Shown in pieces: positions 7,769-16,792 of a stretch of DNA of 36,590 bases (position 1 is the stretch's first letter; every line of letters begins with the position of its first letter). Origin of the DNA: an uncultured Clostridia bacterium (lineage in GTDB: Bacteria > Bacillota > Clostridia > Oscillospirales > Acutalibacteraceae); NCBI GenBank assembly GCA_937916195.1, contig CALFTO010000092.1, positions 1 through 36,590 of the forward strand, given 5' to 3'. The translations under genes were made by a program, and so were the position numbers. Below the pieces are notes generated by a model. It saw only the letters and a program-made list of their open reading frames with translations. It was not told the origin of the DNA and ran no database searches.

Positions 7769-8395
7769 TTAATCCTTTGGGATTACATTTTCCATTTTTA
7801 TGAGGAACTCGTCAATTTCGTCACGCTTTAATTTCATACTCGCCATATTCACGATAACGCGGGCTGAAATTGGCATAATCTTTTCAATTACTTCAAGTCC
7901 GTTTTCTTTGAGAGTTGTTCCTGTTTCAACAATATCCACAATACCGTCGGCAAGGTTTAAGAGAGGTGCTAACTCAACTGAGCCCTCAATTTTGATGATT
8001 TTAACATCCATTCCCCTGCCCTCAAAATATGCTTTTGTCACATTGGGATATTTTGTTGCAATTCGTTTTGTGTTGAAGCCGTCATAAAATGATGTGCCTT
8101 TTTTACCTGCAAGTGCAAAATCGCATTTGCCAAGGTTTAAATCCATCATTTCATAAAAGCTTTTGCCGTTTTCTACGATTGTATCGCGACCAACAATACC
8201 GATATCGCAAACACCGTGCTCAACATAAGTGATTACATCTGCCGCCTTTGCAAGCACTACCTCGTAGTCATTCACTTTCAAAATAAGACGTCTGCCCTTA
8301 TTTATAAGCTGGTCGCAGTCAAGCCCCATTTTTTCAAAAAGAGCAACGGTTTGTTTTTCAAGTCTGCCCTTTGTGAGCGCAATTCTTAAACTCAT
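7769..8395 (-). CDS. hisG: ATP phosphoribosyltransferase, catalytic subunit, short form
   Basis: 208 residues: the short HisG type, which lacks the C-terminal regulatory domain and needs HisZ. It condenses ATP with PRPP, the committed step of histidine synthesis. ALTKGRLEKQTVALFEKMG opens the protein, and the PRPP-binding block DIVETGTTLKENGLEV lies at about residues 154-169. Its ATG overlaps the hisZ stop in ATGA, giving translational coupling of the two subunits in the hetero-octamer. Feedback inhibition by histidine would act through HisZ. Confidence 0.96.
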   Translation of the reverse strand: MSLRIALTKGRLEKQTVALFEKMGLDCDQLINKGRRLILKVNDYEVVLAKAADVITYVEHGVCDIGIVGRDTIVENGKSFYEMMDLNLGKCDFALAGKKGTSFYDGFNTKRIATKYPNVTKAYFEGRGMDVKIIKIEGSVELAPLLNLADGIVDIVETGTTLKENGLEVIEKIMPISARVIVNMASMKLKRDEIDEFLIKMENVIPKD

Positions 8396-9591
8396 AACTG
8401 CACCTCGCTTGTTCCGTTTTCATCTATAATGCAAACTGTTTTAAAGTTTTTGTTTTTTGCATATTCCAAAGTTTCTTCTTTTGTTGCGAAGTTTGAAATC
8501 TCGCAATAAACACCGCCGTCGCGAAGTGATTTTGAATATTCAAGAGCATCAGTAATATACTCATCAGCACCCCACACGATAATCTGCGGTAAGATTTCTT
8601 CTTCAACCTCTCCTCTTGTAAGCATAACTGTTGCTAAGTCCCCTGTTTCAATACCGAAGCCCGTTGACTGCATATCTCTGCCAAATTCCGAGCCGAGTAA
8701 GTCATAACGGCCACCCGAAACAACAGAAACACCGCTACCCTGCAAATAGCCTTTAAAGATTATTCCCGTATAATAATTTGTGCGGTTAACAAGGCTCAAA
8801 TCAATAATGATTTTATCGGCAAGTCCCATTTTTTCAAGCTGAATATAAAGCTCTTTTAAATATTCAAGGCTCTTTTTGCCCTCGTCACCAATTTCAATCT
8901 GCTTTGCCTTTTCAATAACATCAAGTCCGCCGAAATAACGGGGTAAATTGCGAATACATTTTGTTACCGCATTTTCGCCGATATTATCAAGGATTTTATT
9001 GAGTGACACGAAATTACGACTTTCAACGCAATCGTAAATCTGACTGATAATTTCATCGTCAACGCCCAATTTACTGCACAAATCCTTAAAAAAGCCTGCG
9101 TGACCGATTTCAAGCTTGAAATCTGCCGACGTGCAACACTCAATGGCTTCAACTGCGGTGGCAATTACTTCCAAATCAGCACGAATTCCACCCACGCCCA
9201 TTAGCTCAATACCGCTTTGTGTAGCCTCGTCACTTCTGCCCGTTAAATTCTTCTGACGAAGAAAAACATTCTGATTATAATAAATTCTCAATGGCAAAGT
9301 TGCATTTTGAAGTCTTGTTGAGGCAAGACGGGCAATGGGAAGTGTTGAATCGGGGCGAAGCACTAAAAGTCTGCCGTAAGAGTCGGTAAGACTATAAAGA
9401 TTTTCGGGGCTATATCCCGAGCTTTCACGATTAAACACATCGAAAAATTCTATTGTGGGGGTCATTACCTTTTGATAACCCTTTGATTTAAAGAGGGCTG
9501 AAAGCTTTTTCTCTGCAAAGCGGATTGCTCGGCTTTCAGAAAGAAGGTAATCTTTTGTACCCTCGGGGGTAATTTTGGAATAGTTTTTCAT
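8392..9591 (-). CDS. hisZ: ATP phosphoribosyltransferase regulatory subunit (HisRS-like)
   Basis: 399 residues, a paralogue of the catalytic core of histidyl-tRNA synthetase without aminoacylation activity. It activates HisG and binds histidine. The class II core is visible: TPEGTKDYL, TPTIEFFDVF, LRPDSTLPIARL, RIYYNQNVFL, and TNYYTGIIFKGY with GGRYDLL. It is first in the his operon, with a promoter and a possible operator in the 97-bp gap from polC, and AAAGGAT as ribosome site. A true HisS would have the extra anticodon-binding domain and PEGTAxVVR-type motif, which this lacks. Confidence 0.93.
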   Translation of the reverse strand: MKNYSKITPEGTKDYLLSESRAIRFAEKKLSALFKSKGYQKVMTPTIEFFDVFNRESSGYSPENLYSLTDSYGRLLVLRPDSTLPIARLASTRLQNATLPLRIYYNQNVFLRQKNLTGRSDEATQSGIELMGVGGIRADLEVIATAVEAIECCTSADFKLEIGHAGFFKDLCSKLGVDDEIISQIYDCVESRNFVSLNKILDNIGENAVTKCIRNLPRYFGGLDVIEKAKQIEIGDEGKKSLEYLKELYIQLEKMGLADKIIIDLSLVNRTNYYTGIIFKGYLQGSGVSVVSGGRYDLLGSEFGRDMQSTGFGIETGDLATVMLTRGEVEEEILPQIIVWGADEYITDALEYSKSLRDGGVYCEISNFATKEETLEYAKNKNFKTVCIIDENGTSEVQL

Positions 9592-9627
9592 AAAAATTTA
9601 TCCTTTTATAACGCACTTTTGACCTAT

Positions 9628-9674
9628 ACGCTTTAGCGTGCTACTATGTTAGCATAATAAAGCATATAAGTCAA
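9628..9674 (-). promoter_or_regulatory. his operon promoter with a dyad at the likely transcription start
   Basis: On the minus strand TTGACT (9669-9674) and TAACAT (9646-9651) are 17 bases apart. A palindrome reading ACGCTTTAGCGT (9628-9639) lies where transcription should start, and a smaller dyad TATG-N4-CATA (9645-9656) overlaps the -10. This fits a repressor-controlled promoter. The leader before hisZ is only about 45 bases, too short for a T-box. The regulator is not known from the window. Confidence 0.6.
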
Positions 9675-9688
9675 TAGCAAAAATAATA

Positions 9689-12600
9689 TTAGAAGCCAAA
9701 GAATGAAATTTGTGCGGTTTCAGGAAGCCCCTCAAGCGCACCAACCTCACGAAGTGCGGTAACAACGGCACTTGAAGCACCTGTTCTTGCCTGATAATCA
9801 TCAATTGAAACGAATTCGCCCTTGCCGTCATTTCTGCCTGTTTCAAGTCCCTTTGCCGCGTTTTCACCAACACCTGAAAGAGCCGAGAAAGGCATTCTGA
9901 TTTTACCGTCTTCAATGAAATATGTAGTAGCACGTGACTTGTAAATATCAACGGGTAAAAGTTCAACTCCGCGAGCCATCATTTCATTTACAACCTGCAA
10001 GGTTGTGAACTGGTCTTTTTCTTTAGCGGTCATTGGTTTTCTGTCTTTGGGCTCTGCATTCAATGGTCCGTGAAGCTCAACCATTTTACGCTTTACGGCA
10101 TCTCTGCCCTGAAGAACAGTTACTGCGTCAAGGTCGCCACCACGAACAGTCAAAAACGCGGTGTAATACTCGGTAGGTTTATAAATCTTATACCAGCCAA
10201 GACGAAGTGCCGCAATAACGTAAGCCGCCGCGTGAGCCTTGGGGAACATATATTTAATTTTACGGCAAGAGTCCATATACCATTCGGGGACATTGCAGGC
10301 ACGCATTGCGTCCTCTGCGCCCTCGGGGAAGCCCACCTTGGCAACAATACCCTTACGGGTTTTTTCCATAATATTGAAAGCAAGACCTGAGTCAAGACCC
10401 TTATGAATAAGATAGGTCATAATATCGTCACGAGTACCGATAACCTCTGAAATTGTACAAGTTCCGTTTTTAATAAGTTCTTGCGCGTTACCGAGCCAAA
10501 CGTCAGTACCGTGGGAAAGTCCTGAAATCTGCAACAAGTCAGAGAATTTCTTGGGTTGTGCTTCAACGAGCATTCCGCGAACAAAATCCGTACCCATTTC
10601 GGGAATTGAAAGTGTGCCCGTTTCAACTCCGATATCTTCGGGGGTAAGTCCTAAAGCCTCAGGACTTGTACAAAGGCTTACGATTTTCGGGTCGCACACG
10701 TCAACATCCATAACATTAATTCCCGTCATATCTTCAAGATGCTTATAGAGTGTGGGCACATCATGACCGAGAATATCGAGCTTTAAAATTGTATCGTGAA
10801 GGAAATGGAAGTCAAAGTGAGTAGTTTCCATATCTGAAGACGTATCGTTTGCGGGATACTGAACAGCGGTGAAGTCGTAAACATCGAATTCATTGGGAAC
10901 AACAACCATTCCGCCGGGGTGCTGACCTGTTGTACGCTTAATACCCGTACAACCTCTTGTCAGTCTGTCCTCTTCGGCACGGGAAACTACTTTTCCGCGC
11001 TCTTCAAGGTACTTTTTAACATAACCATAAGCGGTTTTATCGGCAACAGTTGCGATTGTACCCGCCTTAAACACGTGGTCGCGACCGAACAATTCTTCTG
11101 TATAACGGTGTGCCTTGCCCTGATAATCGCCTGAGAAGTTAAGGTCGATATCGGGCGCTTTGTCGCCGTGGAAGCCCAAGAAAGTCTGGAACGGAATTTC
11201 GTGGCCGTCACGAATCATCGGAATATCGCAATGAGGACAATTTTTGGGTGGCATATCAAAGCCCGAACCGTATTCACCGTGCAAGAAGAATTCACTATGC
11301 TTACACTTTGCACAACGGTAATGAGCAGCAAGGGGGTTAACCTCTGAAATGCCCGCCATAGTTGCCACGAAGGATGAGCCAACTGAACCTCGCGAGCCAA
11401 CGTGATAACCGTGGGCTTCAGAGTCCCAAACAAGCTTCTGTGCGATAATATAAAGAACGGCAAACCCGTGCTTGATGATTGATTCAAGCTCCATTTCAAG
11501 ACGCTCGGCAACATATTCGGGAACAGGGTCGCCATACCACTCTTTTGCTTTCGCCCAACAAATGTCGCGAAGCTCTTGCTCTGCACCGGGGATTGTTGGG
11601 TTAAATGTTCCGGGCGGAATTGGTGTAACCTGCTCAACCATATCTGCAATTTTATTTGTATTTGTAACAACCACCTCATAAGCAGTATCTTCGCCGAGAT
11701 ATGCGAATTCCTCAAGCATTTCTTCAGTAGTTTTGAAGTAAAGCGGGGCTTGATTATCAGCATCGTCAAAGCCCTTGCCCGCCATAAGAATAGCACGAAA
11801 AGCGGCATCTTCGGGGTCCATAAAGTGAACGTCACCCGTTGCACATACGAGTTTATTTAACTTATCGCCCAAATGGATAATCTTACGATTGATGTCACGC
11901 ACGTCTTCAAGATTTTTAATCTTGTTGTATTCTTTATTTCTGTCGGGATTTTTCGCATTGGGGTCAGAATGTGACGCAATCATAAACTGATTGTTGCCGT
12001 CGGGCTGAATTTCAAGATAGTCGTAGTAATTTGCAATTTCAAGCAATTCCTCGTCACTTTTTTCGAAGAGTATTGCTTTTATAAGCTCGCCCGCTTCACA
12101 AGCAGAGCCGAGAATTATACCCTCGCGGTGCTCATTGAGTTTTGAGCGTGGAATACAAGGTCTTGCGTGAAAATATGTAGTATGTGAAAGGGATATAAGC
12201 TTATAAAGATTTTTAAGTCCCGCCTTATTCTGTACAAGAATAATTATATGATAGCGGGGCAGTTTTTCCCAAGGCGTATCGGGGTTATTCACATCATCAA
12301 TAAGATAACCCTCAACACCATAAATAAGCTTAATTTCACTTTTGCCCTTGCCCTTAACAGCATCGGGATATCCCTGCGCATTACCGTGGTCGGTAATTGC
12401 AATGGCGGGGTGACCCCACTCAATTGCTCGTTTAACAAGCTTATCAGCGGCAGTCATTCCGTCCATATCGGACATATTTGTATGCAAATGCAGTTCGACA
12501 CGTTTTTTCTCTGCATTATCTTTCTTCTTAATTGGTGTTACTGTGCTTACCGCAGTTGCAGAAATAACATTCTCGCCTGCGAATTTGTCGTAACTCACTC

Positions 12601-13480
12601 TGCCGTAAACCATAACGGTTATACCGTCAGCGAGCACGCCCAAAAAGCTCTTTGCGTTTTCGCAACGCTCAAAAATCTTAACTGTATAAGAATATGTTTT
12701 ATCTGTAATATTAAAATTGATAATATTATTCTTGCCGTCGCGGGTAGTTCTTACTTCTGTACCGAAAACCTGACCCCAAACAGCAACTGCACCGCTTTCA
12801 ATGTTAACATCTTTAAGGTGCTGAAGATTTGAATGTCTTATAAGATTGCCGTAAATCGCCTTTTGAGTTTCAAGATAAATGGGAAAGCCCTCTTTAATCA
12901 CATGGAGCTTGGGCTCGCCTGCCTCTGTTGGCAGAGTGGGGGCGGGAATATTCTTCTCTCGACGGATTTCTTCGTCAACCTTTTTCTGCATTTCGTCAAT
13001 GGCAGATTCTGTGTTGAACTCGCCCTGCACAAGAGTTACGGTAATATCCACACCGAAAACTGCACGGATAATCTTTTCAAGCTCTGTGTGACAATTTGCG
13101 CCCTCAAGAATATTTTTACCGCCTTTTTTAAGGCTAACAAGCAATTCTTTGCCGTGAAGCTTATAATCGGCATCGCTGAAATAACCGTTTGCAACAACAT
13201 TTCGGGATTTGAGAATGCTTATGAGCATTTCCATATACTCTGTTGTAAAGCCCGTTCTTGTTTCGTCACAAGCGATTGATATATTGACATTTACAGCCCT
13301 TGAAAGTTCACTTTCAAGAGCCTTAATGCGATTTTCTTCAATTATTCTATAAGGCTTAATTTTAAGCCTTGCCGAGCATTTTTCGTGACAGACTGAAAAC
13401 CCCACAATATCAGCATAGGCAATATCGAGATTTTTCTCCCACGCGAAATACTCACCAAAAAGTGATTTTACTATCGCCAT
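9689..13480 (-). CDS. polC: DNA polymerase III alpha subunit, Gram-positive PolC type, lacking the embedded exonuclease
   Basis: About 1,263 residues with ATG 13480 (GGTG eight bases upstream); a GTG at 13489 is possible but lacks a ribosome site. This is the replicative polymerase of low-GC Gram-positives. In order: N-terminal region, OB-fold (AVWGQVFGTEVRTT), PHP domain starting VELHLHTNMSDMDGM at about 327, palm with PDIDLNFSGDYQ near 775, a Zn site (CAKC/CPHC, about 722-750), HPGGMVVVP, and a C-terminal HhH region. In PolC of Bacillus (1,437 residues) a DnaQ-type exonuclease is inserted in PHP after the IYGVE segment; here IYGVEGYLIDD (about 385-395) passes through some 18 residues to HIIILVQNKAGLKNL with no DxE motif. 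The length deficit matches that domain. Last gene of the pyrH operon. Confidence 0.95.
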   Translation of the reverse strand: MAIVKSLFGEYFAWEKNLDIAYADIVGFSVCHEKCSARLKIKPYRIIEENRIKALESELSRAVNVNISIACDETRTGFTTEYMEMLISILKSRNVVANGYFSDADYKLHGKELLVSLKKGGKNILEGANCHTELEKIIRAVFGVDITVTLVQGEFNTESAIDEMQKKVDEEIRREKNIPAPTLPTEAGEPKLHVIKEGFPIYLETQKAIYGNLIRHSNLQHLKDVNIESGAVAVWGQVFGTEVRTTRDGKNNIINFNITDKTYSYTVKIFERCENAKSFLGVLADGITVMVYGRVSYDKFAGENVISATAVSTVTPIKKKDNAEKKRVELHLHTNMSDMDGMTAADKLVKRAIEWGHPAIAITDHGNAQGYPDAVKGKGKSEIKLIYGVEGYLIDDVNNPDTPWEKLPRYHIIILVQNKAGLKNLYKLISLSHTTYFHARPCIPRSKLNEHREGIILGSACEAGELIKAILFEKSDEELLEIANYYDYLEIQPDGNNQFMIASHSDPNAKNPDRNKEYNKIKNLEDVRDINRKIIHLGDKLNKLVCATGDVHFMDPEDAAFRAILMAGKGFDDADNQAPLYFKTTEEMLEEFAYLGEDTAYEVVVTNTNKIADMVEQVTPIPPGTFNPTIPGAEQELRDICWAKAKEWYGDPVPEYVAERLEMELESIIKHGFAVLYIIAQKLVWDSEAHGYHVGSRGSVGSSFVATMAGISEVNPLAAHYRCAKCKHSEFFLHGEYGSGFDMPPKNCPHCDIPMIRDGHEIPFQTFLGFHGDKAPDIDLNFSGDYQGKAHRYTEELFGRDHVFKAGTIATVADKTAYGYVKKYLEERGKVVSRAEEDRLTRGCTGIKRTTGQHPGGMVVVPNEFDVYDFTAVQYPANDTSSDMETTHFDFHFLHDTILKLDILGHDVPTLYKHLEDMTGINVMDVDVCDPKIVSLCTSPEALGLTPEDIGVETGTLSIPEMGTDFVRGMLVEAQPKKFSDLLQISGLSHGTDVWLGNAQELIKNGTCTISEVIGTRDDIMTYLIHKGLDSGLAFNIMEKTRKGIVAKVGFPEGAEDAMRACNVPEWYMDSCRKIKYMFPKAHAAAYVIAALRLGWYKIYKPTEYYTAFLTVRGGDLDAVTVLQGRDAVKRKMVELHGPLNAEPKDRKPMTAKEKDQFTTLQVVNEMMARGVELLPVDIYKSRATTYFIEDGKIRMPFSALSGVGENAAKGLETGRNDGKGEFVSIDDYQARTGASSAVVTALREVGALEGLPETAQISFFGF

Positions 13481-13493
13481 ATTTTTCACACCG

Positions 13494-14546
13494 TTACATT
13501 TTTTCGATTTCTTTTAAAAGTTCGTCAACTATTTCGTCTTCTGCAACCTTTTTAAGCACCTCTCCGTGCTTGAAGATTACACCGCAACCGTCACCGCCCG
13601 CAACACCAATATCAGCCTCGCGTGCTTCACCCGGTCCGTTGACAACACAGCCCATAACTGCAACCTTAATGGGCTTATTATAATTTGCAAGTTCTTTTTC
13701 AATTTTGTCTGCAAGACCAATTAAATCAATTTTTGTTCTGCCACAAGTGGGGCAAGAAACGATTTGTGCACAATCGGTTTTAATGCCCGCGGCTTTTAAA
13801 ATATCGAAGCCTGCCTTAACTTCGGTTACAGGGTCGGCGGTCATTGAAACGCGGATTGTGTCGCCGATACCGTCGAGCAGTAATGAGCCGATGCCGATGC
13901 TTGATTTCACAAGTGCCATATTATGAGTGCCCGCCTCGGTAACACCAAGGTGCAAGGGGTAATCGCACATATCGGCAACTAATCTGTATGCCTTAACCAT
14001 TTTCTGCACATCAGAGGATTTTATTGACACCACAATGTCGTTAAAATCAAACTTTTCAAGGAGTTTAATATGATACATTGCACTTTCAGCCATAGCCTCA
14101 GGTGTTGGCGAGCCGTATTTTGCAAGTAATTCTTTTTCAAGAGAGCCGGAATTAACACCGATACGAATAGGCACATTATGTAAACGGCAAGCCTCAGCCA
14201 CCGCACGCACCTTTTCATCGTCACCAATATTACCGGGGTTAATTCTGATTTTATCAACGCCCGCAGCAACGCTCTCCAAAGCACAACGGTAGTCAAAGTG
14301 AATATCTGCAACAACAGGGATTTTTACTGCTTCTTTAACGGCATAGAGAGTTTTAACCGCCTCTTTGTTGGGAACAGTAAGACGGATAATCTGACAACCT
14401 GCGTTTTCAAGTTCAACTGCTTGTTTTACATTGCCCTCAACATCTTCAGCAATAACATTGAGCATTGACTGAACTGAAATGGGGTTATTACCGCCTATTT
14501 TAACGTTACCTGCTGTTACTACTCGGCTTTTTCTGCGTTCTATCAT
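13494..14546 (-). CDS. ispG: 4-hydroxy-3-methylbut-2-enyl diphosphate synthase
   Basis: 350 residues, the bacterial two-domain GcpE form. This [4Fe-4S] enzyme converts MEcPP to HMBPP, the next-to-last step of the MEP isoprenoid pathway, with reducing power from flavodoxin or ferredoxin. GGNNPISVQSM opens the TIM barrel; KIRINPGNIG is a core strand. The cluster cysteines are in SCPTCGRTKIDL and MGCVVNGPGEA. It stands between rseP (11 bases) and polC (13 bases) in the operon, and shares it with dxr from the same pathway. Confidence 0.97.
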   Translation of the reverse strand: MIERRKSRVVTAGNVKIGGNNPISVQSMLNVIAEDVEGNVKQAVELENAGCQIIRLTVPNKEAVKTLYAVKEAVKIPVVADIHFDYRCALESVAAGVDKIRINPGNIGDDEKVRAVAEACRLHNVPIRIGVNSGSLEKELLAKYGSPTPEAMAESAMYHIKLLEKFDFNDIVVSIKSSDVQKMVKAYRLVADMCDYPLHLGVTEAGTHNMALVKSSIGIGSLLLDGIGDTIRVSMTADPVTEVKAGFDILKAAGIKTDCAQIVSCPTCGRTKIDLIGLADKIEKELANYNKPIKVAVMGCVVNGPGEAREADIGVAGGDGCGVIFKHGEVLKKVAEDEIVDELLKEIEKM

Positions 14547-14557
14547 TTTAAATCACC

Positions 14558-15616
14558 CTAATTTTTAATTAAAGTCACTATATCGTTAAAGGTTACAACT
14601 AACATCAAGAGAAGTAAAAGTGCAAGCCCTGCACCGTGAATGTATCCCTCATATTTGGGGTTAATGGGTTTTCTGCGAATTCCCTCAATGAGAAGGAAGA
14701 AAAGTCTGCCACCGTCAAGAGCGGGAAGTGGCAAAACATTGAACACGCCAATGTTGATTGAAACAAATGCCATAAGTGTAAGTGCAGTAATAAGACCGTC
14801 TTTACTGTCTACTGCACCTGCCGCCGCATCTGCAATAATATTTACCGTACCAACGGGACCCGACAAATCAGTTAAGCCATACTGCCCTGTTACCAAGTCA
14901 AAAAGGCTCAACCACACAAGGCGGGCAATTGACGCTGAACGTCTGAAAGCATTTTCAAAAATATTTAGAAAAGTTGGTTCTTCACCAAGAATTACAAAAT
15001 CGTAGGTGATGAGAGTGTATTCGCCGTCTTTTTCTGTTTCGAAGGTAACGCCTGTAAGCTCAACCTCTTTACCGTCGCGACGTACTGTCATATCAAACAC
15101 ACCATCGTCACTGCGGGTCATAAGGAATGAAATATCCATATCGGAGAAAACACGATGACCGTCGATTTCAACAAATTCGTCGCCCTCTTGAAGCCCTGTT
15201 TGCTGACTTATAGCATTCTCTTGAAAACGCAAAATCTGATTTGTGCCGATTAAATCTTCCATTGAGAGAACGGTTGCCACAATTACAACACCTAAAATAA
15301 GGTTCATAACAGCACCTGCGGCAACAATTATAAATTTCTGCCACACTTTTTTGCGGTTAAAGGCATTTTCGTCTTGACTTTCTTCGTCCTCGCCCTCCAT
15401 ACTTACATATCCGCCAATGGGAAGAAGTCGAAGTGCATAGGTAGTTTCGCCCTTTTTCTTTTTGAAAAGAGCGGGACCCATACCGAGTGCGAATTCATTT
15501 ACCTTTACTTTAAAAAGCTTTGCAAAGGTAAAATGACCAAGTTCGTGTATTGAAATTAAAAGTCCGAAGAAAAGAATGGCAACAAGAAATGGCCAAACCT
15601 TAGACCAGATTTCCAA
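14558..15616 (-). CDS. rseP: Site-2 zinc metalloprotease (RseP/RasP family)
   Basis: 352 residues. Membrane-embedded S2P protease that cuts anti-sigma factors and signal-peptide remnants inside the membrane. HELGH at 24-28 in the first transmembrane helix gives the Zn histidines and catalytic Glu; the third ligand is the Asp of LPALDGGRLFFLL near the C-terminus. A PDZ domain (about 120-210, around GLQEGDEFVEIDG) lies between. The GMGP and LPIGGYVSMEGE segments are typical. The position between dxr and ispG is the conserved Firmicutes order. Confidence 0.94.
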   Translation of the reverse strand: MEIWSKVWPFLVAILFFGLLISIHELGHFTFAKLFKVKVNEFALGMGPALFKKKKGETTYALRLLPIGGYVSMEGEDEESQDENAFNRKKVWQKFIIVAAGAVMNLILGVVIVATVLSMEDLIGTNQILRFQENAISQQTGLQEGDEFVEIDGHRVFSDMDISFLMTRSDDGVFDMTVRRDGKEVELTGVTFETEKDGEYTLITYDFVILGEEPTFLNIFENAFRRSASIARLVWLSLFDLVTGQYGLTDLSGPVGTVNIIADAAAGAVDSKDGLITALTLMAFVSINIGVFNVLPLPALDGGRLFFLLIEGIRRKPINPKYEGYIHGAGLALLLLLMLVVTFNDIVTLIKN

Positions 15617-15637
15617 AAAATCACTGCTTTCTAAAAA

Positions 15638-16792
15638 TTAAAGTTTTGCATATTTGATAACGAGTTGTCTTGCAAGAGCATCCGCCTCGTCAACATCATC
15701 TGCTGTGTATGTTTCAACTTTTGGAGCTTCGTTCATAACGCGTTCAACAAGCTCACCAATCTGTAAAAATCCTATTTCGCCCTTGCGGAACATTAAGTTT
15801 GCCTGCTCGTTTGCAGAGTTTGCAAATGCGGGGTAAAGGCCTCCGCGCGTAATCGCCTCACGGCAGATATTCATACAGGTAAAGGTTTCGTAATCGGGCT
15901 TATAGAATGTGAGTGTACCGAGTTTAGTCAAATCAAGCTCACCTGTGAGAGATTCAATTCGTTCGGGGTATGTGAGCGCATACTGAATGGGAATTTTCAT
16001 ATCGGGAAGTCCCAATTGAGCAATCACCGCATTATCGGTATACTCAACCGCTGAATGAATTATGCTTTCTCGGTGAACAACAATCTCAATTTTTGAGGGG
16101 TGAACATCAAAAAGCCATACTGCTTCTATGAGTTCAAGTCCCTTGTTCATCATTGTAGCAGAGTCAATGGTTATTTTTTGTCCCATACTCCAATTCGGGT
16201 GTTTAAGTGCATCGGCAACCGTTACTTTTTCTAAATCTTCACGGGTTTTACCGAAGAACGGACCGCCACTTGCCGTTAAAATAATTCTCTTAAGTGCTCT
16301 GTTTGTAGGTTGCCCCTGCAAGCACTGAAATATTGCAGAATGTTCGCTGTCAACTGGTAAAATGTCAACACCCTTTGCCTTTGCGTTGGTGGTTACAAGA
16401 AGCCCGCCTGCAACAAGAGTTTCTTTGTTTGCAAGGGCAATCTTTTTGCCACATTCAATGGCGGTGAGTGTGGGGCGAAGTCCTGCCATACCCACAACGG
16501 AATTTATAACCGTATCTGCCTCGTCACACGCGGCGCACTCGCAAACGCCCGAAAGTCCTGAAAGGATTTTTGTGTCGGTATCTGCCACACGGATTTTTAA
16601 TTCTTTTGCAGAATTTTCATCAACCAACGCAGCATTTTTTGGCTTAAATTCGCGAATTTGCGCCTCAATTAAATCTACATTAGAATATGCCGAAAGCGCG
16701 GAAACAGAGTAACCGCACTTTCTTGCTGTTTCAAGGCTCTGTGTACCGATTGAACCGGTTGAGCCCAATATACTTAAATTTTTAGTAGTCAT
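15638..16792 (-). CDS. dxr: 1-deoxy-D-xylulose 5-phosphate reductoisomerase
   Basis: 384 residues, also called IspC. It converts DXP to MEP with NADPH and Mn or Mg, the first committed MEP-pathway step and the fosmidomycin target. The N-terminal LGSTGSIGTQSLE binds NADPH; ALANKETLVAGG, PVDSEHSAIFQCLQG (Asp and Glu metal ligands) and LTASGGPFFG are catalytic-domain markers, followed by MGQKITIDSATMMNKGLE. Its start shares a base with the cdsA stop (TAATG), so translation is coupled. Confidence 0.97.
   Translation of the reverse strand: MTTKNLSILGSTGSIGTQSLETARKCGYSVSALSAYSNVDLIEAQIREFKPKNAALVDENSAKELKIRVADTDTKILSGLSGVCECAACDEADTVINSVVGMAGLRPTLTAIECGKKIALANKETLVAGGLLVTTNAKAKGVDILPVDSEHSAIFQCLQGQPTNRALKRIILTASGGPFFGKTREDLEKVTVADALKHPNWSMGQKITIDSATMMNKGLELIEAVWLFDVHPSKIEIVVHRESIIHSAVEYTDNAVIAQLGLPDMKIPIQYALTYPERIESLTGELDLTKLGTLTFYKPDYETFTCMNICREAITRGGLYPAFANSANEQANLMFRKGEIGFLQIGELVERVMNEAPKVETYTADDVDEADALARQLVIKYAKL

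Noticed and set aside
9592..9688. T-box riboswitch for histidine upstream of hisZ
   Set aside because: Only 97 bases separate polC and hisZ, the leader would be about 45 bases, and no T-box core sequence or terminator-antiterminator is present.
12248..12832. 194-residue open frame antisense to polC
   Set aside because: It is a shadow of polC: Cys- and Asn-rich composition without a known motif, and the opposite strand codes for a conserved polymerase.
9689..13480. Frameshift or broken polC as explanation for the missing exonuclease
   Set aside because: The frame is continuous, conserved segments on both sides join cleanly, and all later domains are present; loss of the whole domain explains the data better.
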